8,381 nt of DNA from Oscillospiraceae bacterium (GCA_009785655.1 WQVW01000060.1:1-8381); one strand, 5' to 3'; shown: positions 1 through 5,952, numbered from the stretch's first letter. Translations and numbers: made by a program. Notes: generated by a model not told the origin, from the letters alone.

Positions 1-1022
1 TCAATAATCCGTTCTTTCACTTTTTCAAGACCGAAGTGATCGTCATCCAGAATTTTGCGGGCGGCGATGACATCCACACGCTCCTGCGTTGTCGTGTTCC
101 AGGGCAGTTCTAAAACCAGATCCAGATAATTCCTGATCACAGACGCTTCAGCTGAGCCGTACGACTGTTTTTCAAGCTTATCAATCTCTTTTAGAATCTT
201 CTGCTCCGTTTCCGCTTCAAGATTCAATGCCAAGACGCGCTCTCTATAGATTCGCAGTTCAGATTGTTCGTCGCTGCCCATCGACTCCCCAAGCTCCGCC
301 TGGATTACTTTGAGCTGCTCGCGCAAAACATGTTCTCTGTGATTGCCTTCCAGCCGCATACGCAGCTTGTTGTCGATCTGGCGTTCAATCGCCAAAACTT
401 CAATCTCCCGAGTCAGCATGTCACAGATTGTCTCTAGGCGTTTTATTGGTTTAAGCGTCTCCAGAACAAGCTGCTTCTTCTCTGGTTTCATATACATGTG
501 CTGTATGATATAGTCAGCTATTTTGCCTGGCTCCGTCATCGAAAACAGGCCGAGTACAGTTTCTCTCGCTACACCTGCTGACAAGGCGGCATATGTGTCA
601 AAAAGGCCGACACTTTTTCGTATCATCGCCTCAACCCTGGCTGTCTTTTTCGACAGAATTTCTTCCGGAATCGGCTCAACCTCGGCTGTATAGTATTTCC
701 TGCCGGCGTGCATGACTTTCATCCGTGCACGACATTGGCCTTCTACCAGAACTTTCATTCCGCCGTCCGGTATTTTCAACACCTGTTTGACATAACAGAT
801 CGTGCCAATCCTATATAAATCACCCTCTGCCGGCATTTCTTTTGACATATCTTTCTGCGTCAAAAGAAAGATCCTTCTGCCGCTTTCCGTGGCTGCATCA
901 AGCGCGTTTGTTGATATCTTGCGCTCCACATCAAAGTTGAGCAGCATTTCCGGAAAAACAGACAATCCGCGCAATGCAAGCAATGGCAGGGTTTCCGTTG
1001 TTACCAAATTATATTCGTCCAT
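1..1022 (-). CDS. lon: ATP-dependent protease Lon, N-terminal part (3' end cut by window edge)
   Basis: Lon is a cytosolic homo-hexameric AAA+ serine protease that degrades misfolded and short-lived regulatory proteins. About 340 codons are visible and stay open to the left edge; a complete Lon has roughly 780-810. What is seen is the N-terminal substrate-binding domain, opening with LPLLALRGLSVFPEM (about residues 12-26) and continuing through EGDLYRIGTICYVKQV and VLVEGQCRARM. A charged helical linker follows, then RNYLDLVLELPW and DDDHFGLEKVKERI, which in this family stand just before the Walker A loop. The ATPase and Ser-Lys protease domains therefore lie outside the window. Two ATGs are adjacent (1025 and 1022). 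AAAGGAGG at 1030-1037 is 4 bases from the first and 7 from the second, so I prefer 1022. It lies 93 bases downstream of clpX with an inverted repeat in the gap, so it may be partly uncoupled from clpX. The family call is firm; the exact start is not. Confidence 0.95.
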   Translation of the reverse strand, partial: MDEYNLVTTETLPLLALRGLSVFPEMLLNFDVERKISTNALDAATESGRRIFLLTQKDMSKEMPAEGDLYRIGTICYVKQVLKIPDGGMKVLVEGQCRARMKVMHAGRKYYTAEVEPIPEEILSKKTARVEAMIRKSVGLFDTYAALSAGVARETVLGLFSMTEPGKIADYIIQHMYMKPEKKQLVLETLKPIKRLETICDMLTREIEVLAIERQIDNKLRMRLEGNHREHVLREQLKVIQAELGESMGSDEQSELRIYRERVLALNLEAETEQKILKEIDKLEKQSYGSAEASVIRNYLDLVLELPWNTTTQERVDVIAARKILDDDHFGLEKVKERII

Positions 1023-1073
1023 CATAATGCCTCCTTTGCAAAACTCACGATACCTGGGCTATTCCAAATTATC

Positions 1074-1101
1074 TAAGAGTCGCACATGTGTGCGACTCTT
1101 A
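1074..1101 (-). other. perfect 13-bp inverted repeat between clpX and lon (hairpin, possible attenuator or processing site)
   Basis: The arms TAAGAGTCGCACA (1074-1086) and TGTGCGACTCTTA (1089-1101) are exact reverse complements around a 2-base centre; in RNA this would be a stem of about 12 bp with a 4-base loop. It starts 14 bases after the clpX stop. On the minus strand the sequence after the stem is GATAATTTGGAAT, which has no run of U, so it is not a standard intrinsic terminator. It could be a leaky terminator, an RNA-stabilising or processing hairpin between clpX and lon, or a protein-binding palindrome controlling lon. It does not match the CIRCE or CtsR operator patterns known from Firmicute heat-shock genes. 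Confidence 0.6.
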
Positions 1102-1115
1102 AGCCGTAAGACGCG

Positions 1116-2402
1116 TTATGACGCGCTTGTCGCGTCAGGATCAATCTGCGGTTTGGGCCGCTTCGCAATCTCCGGACCTGCAACCCCCAGCACGCAATCT
1201 TTTGTTATAATTACTTTTTCGATTTTGTTATCGGACGGCACATCGTACATGATAGGCAACATTGTTTTTTCCATAATGCTGCGCAGTCCGCGCGCACCGA
1301 TTTCCATCTCTATCGCCTCATCCGCAATGGCTCCTAATGCGTCATCTGTGAACTCCAGCGTCACGTTATCATAACTCATCAACGTAATATACTGGCGAAC
1401 CAGCGAATTCTTAGGTTCCGTCAGTATACGAACCATATCGTTCCGAGTCAGCGAATTCAGCGGCGCAATCACCGGCATACGGCCCACAAGTTCTGGAATC
1501 AGACCGTACTTTAGCAAGTCTTGAGACTGTGTGTGCTTCAAAATGCCGCCAATGTCCTTTTCCTTCTTGCTTTTTATATCCGCACCGAATCCGATGCTTT
1601 TTTTATCAAGTCTGTTTTCGATTATCTTGTCTATCCCGTCAAACGCGCCGCCGCAAATGAACAGGATATTCGCCGTGTCAATGCTGATAAATTCCTGATG
1701 CGGGTGCTTCCGTCCGCCTTGGGGCGGGACGTTTGCAACGGTACCCTCCAGTATCTTCAGCAATGCCTGCTGTACACCTTCACCGGATACATCGCGCGTT
1801 ATCGAGGTGTTTTCACTTTTCCTGGCAATCTTGTCAATTTCATCGATATAGATTATCCCGCGCTGGGCACTCTCCACATCGAAATCAGCGGCTTGAAGCA
1901 GCCTGAGCAAGATGTTTTCAACATCATCCCCAACATATCCGGCTTCTGTCAGCGTGGTGGCATCCGCGATGGCGAACGGCACTTTAAGAATCCGGGCAAG
2001 CGTCTGTGCGAAAAGTGTTTTACCGCAGCCTGTCGGGCCAATCAACAGGATATTGCTTTTTTGCAGTTCTGTATCACTGCTTTCGTGATGCACAAGGCGT
2101 TTATAATGATTATACACCGCAACAGAAAGTGCTATTTTCGCGCTTTCTTGGCCTATCGCATAATCATCAAGCGTTGCCCTGATCTCAGCCGGTTTTGGCA
2201 GCCGTCCAAAATCCAAGCCCATATCTTCCGCTTGCATTATTTTCATTTGCGTGATCTCGTCACCCAGTATGCTTGTGCACAACGAAACACATTCGTTGCA
2301 TATATATGAGGCGGCCTGCCCCGCGATAATCCTGTCAACCTGATCCTGGCTCTTCCCGCAGAAACTGCACCGGATGCCTCGTCCCTCGTCATTCCTTGCC
2401 AT
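1116..2402 (-). CDS. clpX: ClpX, ATP-dependent unfoldase subunit of ClpXP protease
   Basis: ClpX is a hexameric AAA+ unfoldase that recognises tagged substrates and threads them into ClpP. At 428 residues it has the usual family length and every expected motif. The N-terminal zinc-binding domain has C12, C15, C35 and C38. Walker A GPTGCGKT is at 122-129, the pore loop GYVGDD at 155-160, Walker B IIYIDE at 183-188, and the RKH pore loop at 231-233. The IGF tripeptide that docks on ClpP is at 270-272, the arginine finger lies in GLIPELVGRMPV (300-311), and sensor 2 GARGLR is at 369-374. The P-loop has Cys where many ClpX proteins have Ser. The ATG is set by AGGGGA at 2409-2414, which overlaps the clpP stop codon; only 10 bases separate the genes, so translational coupling is likely. 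The intact IGF loop and the neighbouring clpP support a working ClpXP pair. Confidence 0.98.
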   Translation of the reverse strand: MARNDEGRGIRCSFCGKSQDQVDRIIAGQAASYICNECVSLCTSILGDEITQMKIMQAEDMGLDFGRLPKPAEIRATLDDYAIGQESAKIALSVAVYNHYKRLVHHESSDTELQKSNILLIGPTGCGKTLFAQTLARILKVPFAIADATTLTEAGYVGDDVENILLRLLQAADFDVESAQRGIIYIDEIDKIARKSENTSITRDVSGEGVQQALLKILEGTVANVPPQGGRKHPHQEFISIDTANILFICGGAFDGIDKIIENRLDKKSIGFGADIKSKKEKDIGGILKHTQSQDLLKYGLIPELVGRMPVIAPLNSLTRNDMVRILTEPKNSLVRQYITLMSYDNVTLEFTDDALGAIADEAIEMEIGARGLRSIMEKTMLPIMYDVPSDNKIEKVIITKDCVLGVAGPEIAKRPKPQIDPDATSAS

Positions 2403-2412
2403 GAAGTTTCCC

Positions 2413-2994
2413 CTATCGTTTAAATATCACATTGTCGATAAGGCCAAATGCCTTTGCCTCTTCGGCAGTCATAAAGTTGTCACGCTCCGACGCGTTCCGA
2501 ACTTCATCTATCGTCTTTCCAGTGTTTTCTGAAAGTATCTTGTTCAGCCTGTCCTTGATTTTAAGGATATTTTCCGCATGTATCTGTATATCGGTTGCCT
2601 GTCCTTTGAATCCACCGGACGGCTGATGTATCATTATCTCGGCATTCGGCAGCGCAATTCTCTTGCCCGGCGCCCCTGAAGACAGCAGAAACGCACCCAT
2701 GCTCGCGGCTAATCCGATACAAATTGTAGACACATCTGCCTTGATATATTGCATCGTGTCATAAATAGCAAGCCCTGCCGTTACAGATCCGCCTGGGCTG
2801 TTGATATAAAACTGAATGTCTTTATCCGGGTCTTGCGCCTCCAAATACAATAGCTGCGCCACAACCAGACTCGCTGTGGTATCATTGACATCTTCGCTTA
2901 AAAAAACGATACGGTCATTAAGCAATCTTGAAAAAATATCATAAGACCGCTCACCTCTGGAGGTCTGCTCTACTACATAAGGTACTAATGCCAT
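2413..2994 (-). CDS. clpP: ClpP, proteolytic subunit of Clp protease
   Basis: ClpP forms the two-ring tetradecameric serine protease chamber used by ClpX and other Clp ATPases. The 193 residues match the Firmicute family length. The catalytic triad is Ser98 (in GLAASMGAF), His123 (in MIHQPSGG) and Asp172 (in SERDNFMTAEEA), at the spacing known from Bacillus and Staphylococcus ClpP. The oxyanion-region motif INSPGGSVTAG is at 64-74. The N-terminus MALVPYVVEQTSRGERSYDI is typical, with only a very short propeptide if any. The ATG at 2994 has GAGGAG at 3005-3010 with a 10-base spacer. The 75 bases between the tig stop and clpP hold no convincing promoter, terminator or CtsR/CIRCE operator. I infer that clpP is read from the tig promoter, as in the common tig-clpP-clpX order. 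Confidence 0.98.
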   Translation of the reverse strand: MALVPYVVEQTSRGERSYDIFSRLLNDRIVFLSEDVNDTTASLVVAQLLYLEAQDPDKDIQFYINSPGGSVTAGLAIYDTMQYIKADVSTICIGLAASMGAFLLSSGAPGKRIALPNAEIMIHQPSGGFKGQATDIQIHAENILKIKDRLNKILSENTGKTIDEVRNASERDNFMTAEEAKAFGLIDNVIFKR

Positions 2995-3069
2995 TTTAGT
3001 TCAACTCCTCAAGTTTTGAATAGTTACAAAGAATATTGTCCAATGATACAGAGAAGTATTCACACCGCT

Positions 3070-4680
3070 CTATACCGGCTCATCTTTCTTTGAATCCTTT
3101 GTCGATTTTGTCTCGGTCTTTTTCGCTGGTGCTTTCTTGGCTGCCGGCTTCTTCTCTCCATCCGCCGCCGCGGGTTTCTTCGCCGCTGGCTTTTTGGCCG
3201 CCGGTTTTTCAGCTGTTTCCGTTTTCTTCGCTGTTTCCGTCTTTTTCGCCGGTGCTTTTTTCGCCGCTGGCTTTTTCTCTTCGCCTGCTGCCTCGGTTTT
3301 CTTCGCCGCCGGCTTCTTCGCTGCCGGTTTCTTCGCAGGTGCTGGTTTCTTCTCCGCAGCCGGAGCTGCTTCTGTTTCCGCTGCCGTTTCCGGCGGCGGA
3401 TCTTCGGCAACCGCGCTATCTGTCACGATTTTCGCCGCGGCGCGCATTTTCAGTTCATTTGTCAGTGCCTCTGTATCAATGGCTTCTTTGACCTTATCAA
3501 GCTCCATACCGTAACGCGCAGCTAACTCTGTATATTCATTCTCAATTTCTTTATCGCTGATTTTAACACCTTCAAGTTCAGCGATCTTTTCTAATGCAAG
3601 CATTGTTTTCAGCTGTTTCTCGCTCTGTTCGCGCATGTTTTCTCTGAATTGTTCTGCCGTCATGTTCATCATTTGCAGGTACATTTCAGGGTTCATGCCA
3701 TATGAGGAAATCTGCTGAGAAAAGTTGTTCATGGCGTTATCCATATGTTCTTCGACCATCGCGTCCGGCAGTTCCACTTCCAGCGATTCGGCAACTTTAT
3801 CCATCAACGCATTTTCAAACGCCGCATCAGCCTCTTTCTGCTTTGACTCTGCGATTTTCGCCTTGATGTCCGCCTTATATTCTTTAAGCGTATCGAACTC
3901 TGACACGTCTTTGGCAAACTCGTCGTCCAATTCCGGCAGTATTTTCTCTCTGATCTCATTGAGCTTGACCTTAAACACAACCGCTTTTCCGGCCAGATTC
4001 TCTTGATAATTTTCAGGGAATACCAAATCCAGGTCACGTGCTTCGCCGGTGACCATACCCAGTATTTTCTCTTCAAATCCCGGAATAAAGGTATTGGAAC
4101 CGAGTGCCAGCTCATAATTCTCACCTTTGCCGCCTTCAAACGCCTTGCCATCGACAAAGCCTTCAAAGTCAATCACAGCCGTATCCCCGCTTATCGCAGG
4201 ACGATCCGCCTTCTCAGTACGCGCGTTGCGTGTTTGGAGACCGGCAAGTTCGCTGTCAATCTCACTGTCAGTCACCTCAGTGACAGGCTTCACGGCAGAG
4301 AGGCCTTTGTACTCCCCTAGCGTAACATCCGGATACAACGCAGCGATCATCGTAATCTCCGCATCTCCTTCGTCTTTAATGTCAACATCTGTGACCTGCG
4401 GGAAACTGGCAAGTCTCAGCTCATCTCCCTTTTCCTTCATGCTGAAACTCATGACTTCGGGAAGGATAATATCCAGCGCATCACTATGGAAAATTGAGTC
4501 CCCGTACATTTTCTCGATTATTTTCCGGGGTGCTTTGCCTCTGCGGAAACCCGGCACAGCGATTTGATTCTTGTTCTTAACATACGCCTTGTGTTTTGCC
4601 GCCTCAAACTCTTCCTTGCTCACTTTGACGATAAGTTCCGTCATATTTTTCTCTTTTTTCTCAATGCTCTTTAAGTTCAA
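3070..4680 (-). CDS. tig: trigger factor (ribosome-associated chaperone/prolyl isomerase) with long Lys/Ala/Pro-rich C-terminal tail
   Basis: Trigger factor binds at the ribosomal exit tunnel and shields nascent chains; it also has prolyl cis-trans isomerase activity. From the TTG at 4680 the protein is 536 residues. The N-terminal ribosome-binding domain carries the signature GFRRGKAP at 44-51. An FKBP-like isomerase domain follows at about 164-245 (DFEGFVDGKAFEGG, FIPGFEEKILGM, FPENY). The helical SurA-like chaperone domain runs from about 250 to 424. That core is close to the usual length of about 430. Residues 425-536 are an extra tail of PAAKK and APAKK repeats. A reading from an upstream TTG at 4710 is possible, but its first codons would encode the Shine-Dalgarno itself. 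GGGAGGAGG at 4689-4697 lies 8 bases before the TTG at 4680, and the resulting start, MNLKSIEKKEKNMTELIVKV, resembles other trigger factors. A strong promoter lies upstream, and clpP follows. Confidence 0.96.
   Translation of the reverse strand: MNLKSIEKKEKNMTELIVKVSKEEFEAAKHKAYVKNKNQIAVPGFRRGKAPRKIIEKMYGDSIFHSDALDIILPEVMSFSMKEKGDELRLASFPQVTDVDIKDEGDAEITMIAALYPDVTLGEYKGLSAVKPVTEVTDSEIDSELAGLQTRNARTEKADRPAISGDTAVIDFEGFVDGKAFEGGKGENYELALGSNTFIPGFEEKILGMVTGEARDLDLVFPENYQENLAGKAVVFKVKLNEIREKILPELDDEFAKDVSEFDTLKEYKADIKAKIAESKQKEADAAFENALMDKVAESLEVELPDAMVEEHMDNAMNNFSQQISSYGMNPEMYLQMMNMTAEQFRENMREQSEKQLKTMLALEKIAELEGVKISDKEIENEYTELAARYGMELDKVKEAIDTEALTNELKMRAAAKIVTDSAVAEDPPPETAAETEAAPAAEKKPAPAKKPAAKKPAAKKTEAAGEEKKPAAKKAPAKKTETAKKTETAEKPAAKKPAAKKPAAADGEKKPAAKKAPAKKTETKSTKDSKKDEPV
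3073..3408 (-). repeat. repetitive Lys/Ala/Pro-rich tail-coding region of tig
   Basis: These 112 codons encode the tail after the trigger factor core. By count they contain 31 Lys, 32 Ala and 16 Pro, with 18 acidic residues (net about +13). There is no Arg, no aromatic residue, and no large aliphatic residue except the final Val. The pentamer PAAKK occurs six times and APAKK three times, partly in tandem with a 15-base period. One 16-residue block, EKKPAAKKAPAKKTET, occurs twice (codons at 3232-3279 and 3109-3156). The first 20 or so tail residues are Pro/Glu/Ala-rich and acidic; the rest is basic. The composition predicts a disordered, extended polycation like H1-type histone tails. Confidence 0.9.
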
Positions 4681-4697
4681 CTTAATATCCTCCTCCC
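4681..4697 (-). promoter_or_regulatory. ribosome binding site that fixes the TTG start of tig
   Basis: GGGAGGAGG (4697 down to 4689) is a near-perfect anti-16S match, followed by the 8-base spacer ATATTAAG and the start TTG at 4680-4678. There is no ATG in this frame near the site. The next in-frame ATG (Met 13 of this reading, in KEKNMTEL) would remove the beginning of the ribosome-binding domain. Confidence 0.85.
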
Positions 4698-4717
4698 GAT
4701 TTGGGGACAACTCTCTC

Positions 4718-4740
4718 GCCCTAAATTCTACATTCAGGGC
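4718..4740 (-). other. stem-loop near the 5' end of the tig transcript
   Basis: The arms GCCCTGAAT and ATTTAGGGC pair over 9 bp with one G-U pair around the 5-base loop GTAGA. With the promoter at 4752-4780, transcription should begin near 4744-4746, so this hairpin would sit within a few bases of the mRNA 5' end. Such 5' hairpins are known to stabilise bacterial mRNAs; a regulatory role here is inference. It leaves the Shine-Dalgarno at 4689-4697 free. Confidence 0.5.
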
Positions 4741-4751
4741 ATACGCATGAT

Positions 4752-4780
4752 ATTGTATCAGAAATTTTTAGTAATTGCAA
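4752..4780 (-). promoter_or_regulatory. sigma-A promoter for the tig-clpP-clpX operon
   Basis: On the minus strand, -35 TTGCAA (4775-4780) is separated by exactly 17 bases from -10 TACAAT (4752-4757). A TG one base before the -10 gives an extended -10 element (TGATACAAT). The spacer and upstream bases are AT-rich. The predicted start lies near 4745, giving a leader of about 65 bases before the tig TTG. No heat-shock operator is visible around it, which suggests constitutive expression. Confidence 0.75.
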
Positions 4781-4864
4781 ATATTTTATTGATTTTATAT
4801 AACGAAATATCCCTGTCGTGCGCAAGATAGGCTTCCGACAGTGAAATCCTTGCCATATCACCAG

Positions 4865-5560
4865 TTACATTATCTTCTGCGGAATAAAGTTCACAAAGTC
4901 GGCGGAAATCATTTTATAGAAAATGCCCTCAACCTCCCCCTGTACCGCAAACCGGTGTCCATATCCGTGGATATGGCCATACCAGCAGTTTTTTACGCGA
5001 TGTTCGTTCATCATGGCAATGATGTCTTGACATACCATATTTTTAAATCGCGGCGGATAATGAAAAAAGCAGAGTTTTTCCAACGAGTCATCTGCCGATT
5101 CAAGTGACGTCCGCAATCGGGATACCTCGCGCGCCATGATTTTGCCGTTTTGTTCCGCATCAGCTTCCCCGTCCATCAGCCAGCCTCTGGTGCCGCAGAC
5201 GGCCGCACCTCGATAAACAAAGCAGTTGTTGTGCAAAATATCAATATTATCAATGCCGTTTCCTTCAAAAAACGCCTTCAACTTCGCGGCTGTGGCCCAC
5301 CAGTAATCATGGTTGCCTTTCAGGATTATTTTTCTGCCCGGAAGTTGGTTTAAAAACTTAAAATCTTCAAGGCTTTCCTCAAGCGATATGCCCCAAGATG
5401 TGTCGCCACACAAAACACAAACATCTTCGGCGCAAAGGTGCGAAAAACCGTCCTTGATTTTTTCAATATAATTATTCCAGCCTCCGCCGAACACGTCCAT
5501 CGGCTTATCAGAACCGAACGACAGATGCAAATCTCCAATTGCGTACAGGGACAAGGCCAA
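4865..5560 (-). CDS. metallophosphoesterase (calcineurin-like), predicted phosphohydrolase
   Basis: This 231-residue protein shows the complete metal-binding motif set of calcineurin-like phosphoesterases. These are Asp10 and His12 in GDLHLSFG, Asp53 in CGDTSWG, Asn83-His84-Asp85 in KGNHDYWW, His167 in FFHYPP, and His196 and His198 in YGHIHGYGH. It should bind two metal ions and hydrolyse a phosphoester; the substrate cannot be told from sequence. It resembles the cytosolic predicted phosphohydrolase group I know as COG1768. No signal peptide or membrane segment is visible. The start is TTG: AGAGGAGG at 5565-5572 lies 4 bases before the TTG at 5560 and 10 bases before an in-frame TTG at 5554, which would give MSLYAIGDLHLS. 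Either is plausible. It is followed by 184 non-coding bases and the separate tig promoter, so it is probably not part of the chaperone operon. No clear promoter was found upstream of it. Confidence 0.9.
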   Translation of the reverse strand: MALSLYAIGDLHLSFGSDKPMDVFGGGWNNYIEKIKDGFSHLCAEDVCVLCGDTSWGISLEESLEDFKFLNQLPGRKIILKGNHDYWWATAAKLKAFFEGNGIDNIDILHNNCFVYRGAAVCGTRGWLMDGEADAEQNGKIMAREVSRLRTSLESADDSLEKLCFFHYPPRFKNMVCQDIIAMMNEHRVKNCWYGHIHGYGHRFAVQGEVEGIFYKMISADFVNFIPQKIM

Positions 5561-5604
5561 TCAGCCTCCTCTTTCACCACTTCGCCTTATTCTTTGCTAA
5601 ACTC

Positions 5605-5637
5605 TTTGTAGGGGCGATTGACAATCACCCCTACAAA
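5605..5637. repeat. palindromic repeat of the GTAGGGGCG type in the divergent intergenic region
   Basis: The arms TTTGTAGGGGCGATTG (5605-5620) and CAATCACCCCTACAAA (5622-5637) are inverted repeats of 16 bases with a single mismatch, around one central base. Read as minus-strand RNA, the mismatch becomes a G-U pair. The outer TTTGTAGGGGCG resembles short interspersed palindromes that I recall as frequent between genes in many clostridial genomes; this is from memory and not a database result. Neither strand has a T-run directly after the stem, so it is not a usual terminator. Confidence 0.6.
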
Positions 5638-5646
5638 AGGTATAAA
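5618..5646 (+). promoter_or_regulatory. near-consensus sigma-A promoter for the DUF1540 gene
   Basis: -35 TTGACA (5618-5623) is a perfect consensus hexamer, followed by exactly 17 bases and -10 TATAAA (5641-5646, five of six matches). The -35 spans the centre of the palindrome at 5605-5637 and the spacer includes its right arm. Transcription would begin near 5651-5654, giving a leader of about 60 bases before the ATG at 5712. Confidence 0.75.
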
Positions 5647-5711
5647 TCCGATTTTTTGCGCAAATACTAACCGCGTAACTTAAAGTCCAGATAAATAAGG
5701 AGTGTAATATT

Positions 5712-5897
5712 ATGGCAACCATGAAAAGCGGCGATGATATACTCTATGGCGTCGGCTGTGATGTTGTGAACTGCAAATACCACGGCCATGCAAACCAATG
5801 CTTTGCCGACAGCATTACCGTTGAGTCACAGAACGCGGTAAAAAAAGCAGAGACGTTCTGCGGCACATTCGCGCCCCGCCCGGACGCCAACCATTAA
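5712..5897 (+). CDS. small cysteine-rich DUF1540 protein
   Basis: This 61-residue protein has one recognisable module, about residues 14-54: GCDVVNCKYHGHANQC, then a short strand (DSITVES), then AETFCGTFAP. Cysteines are at 16, 21, 30 and 50, with His24 and His26 between them. This pattern fits the DUF1540 family, common in Firmicutes, whose function is unknown. The Cys/His set suggests metal binding (zinc is an inference) or a disulfide-stabilised fold. No signal peptide or membrane segment is present. The start is well supported: AAGGAG at 5697-5702 lies 9 bases before the ATG, with a near-consensus promoter upstream and a hairpin terminator 18 bases after the TAA. It is therefore a self-contained single-gene unit, and the only plus-strand gene in the window. 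The strong promoter suggests abundant expression. It is real rather than a chance frame, because signals and motif agree. Confidence 0.9.
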   Translation: MATMKSGDDILYGVGCDVVNCKYHGHANQCFADSITVESQNAVKKAETFCGTFAPRPDANH

Positions 5898-5914
5898 CGA
5901 GGTATGCTCCCAAC

Positions 5915-5952
5915 GCCGCGGGGTGTGAAAACCCGCGGCTTACATATTATTT
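5915..5952 (+). terminator. intrinsic terminator after the DUF1540 gene
   Basis: The arms GCCGCGGG (5915-5922) and CCCGCGGC (5932-5939) form an 8-bp GC stem with the loop GTGTGAAAA. On the plus strand it is followed by TTACATATTATTT, a T-rich but interrupted tail. The tail overlaps the thrC stop codon. On the minus strand the stem is followed by GTTGGGAGC, so it lacks a tail for thrC, though it may still serve convergent transcription. Confidence 0.7.

Noticed and set aside
1081..1094. The core CGCACATGTGTGCG of the clpX-lon palindrome as a LexA (SOS) box.
   Set aside because: Firmicute LexA sites need CGAAC/GTTCG half-sites; here the key A/T pair is replaced by C/G, and the symmetry extends beyond a LexA site into a hairpin.
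1521..2309. Plus-strand open frame of 262 codons opposite clpX.
   Set aside because: It has no recognisable domain and is fully antisense to a gene with every ClpX motif; it is a shadow frame.
2954..2965. Short palindrome ACCTCTGGAGGT near the start of clpP.
   Set aside because: It is 5 bp per arm inside coding sequence and explained by the codons for conserved residues.
2995..3069. Possible internal promoter (TTGGAC plus an AT-rich stretch) before clpP.
   Set aside because: No -10 element stands at an acceptable spacing, and no CtsR or CIRCE operator is present.
3036..3514. Plus-strand open frames rich in Ala/Gly/Phe/Ser opposite the tig tail.
   Set aside because: They are the complement of the Lys/Ala/Pro repeat, which lacks stop codons in several frames because of its composition. 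They have no supporting ribosome binding site or promoter, and tig is certain on the other strand.
4813..4841. Inverted repeat CTGTCG/CGACAG after the metallophosphoesterase stop, as a terminator.
   Set aside because: The stem is only 6 bp with a 17-base loop and the following minus-strand bases (GGATATTTCG) contain no clean U-run. It is too weak to call; the rest of 4681-4864 holds the tig promoter and leader.
5605..5657. The palindrome plus the T-run at 5652-5657 as a plus-strand terminator.
   Set aside because: The T-run begins about 14 bases after the stem, too far for an intrinsic terminator, and a promoter occupies that interval.
5655..5664. 10-bp palindrome TTTGCGCAAA near the predicted DUF1540 transcription start, as an operator.
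   Set aside because: A palindrome this short is expected by chance and matches no operator I can name.
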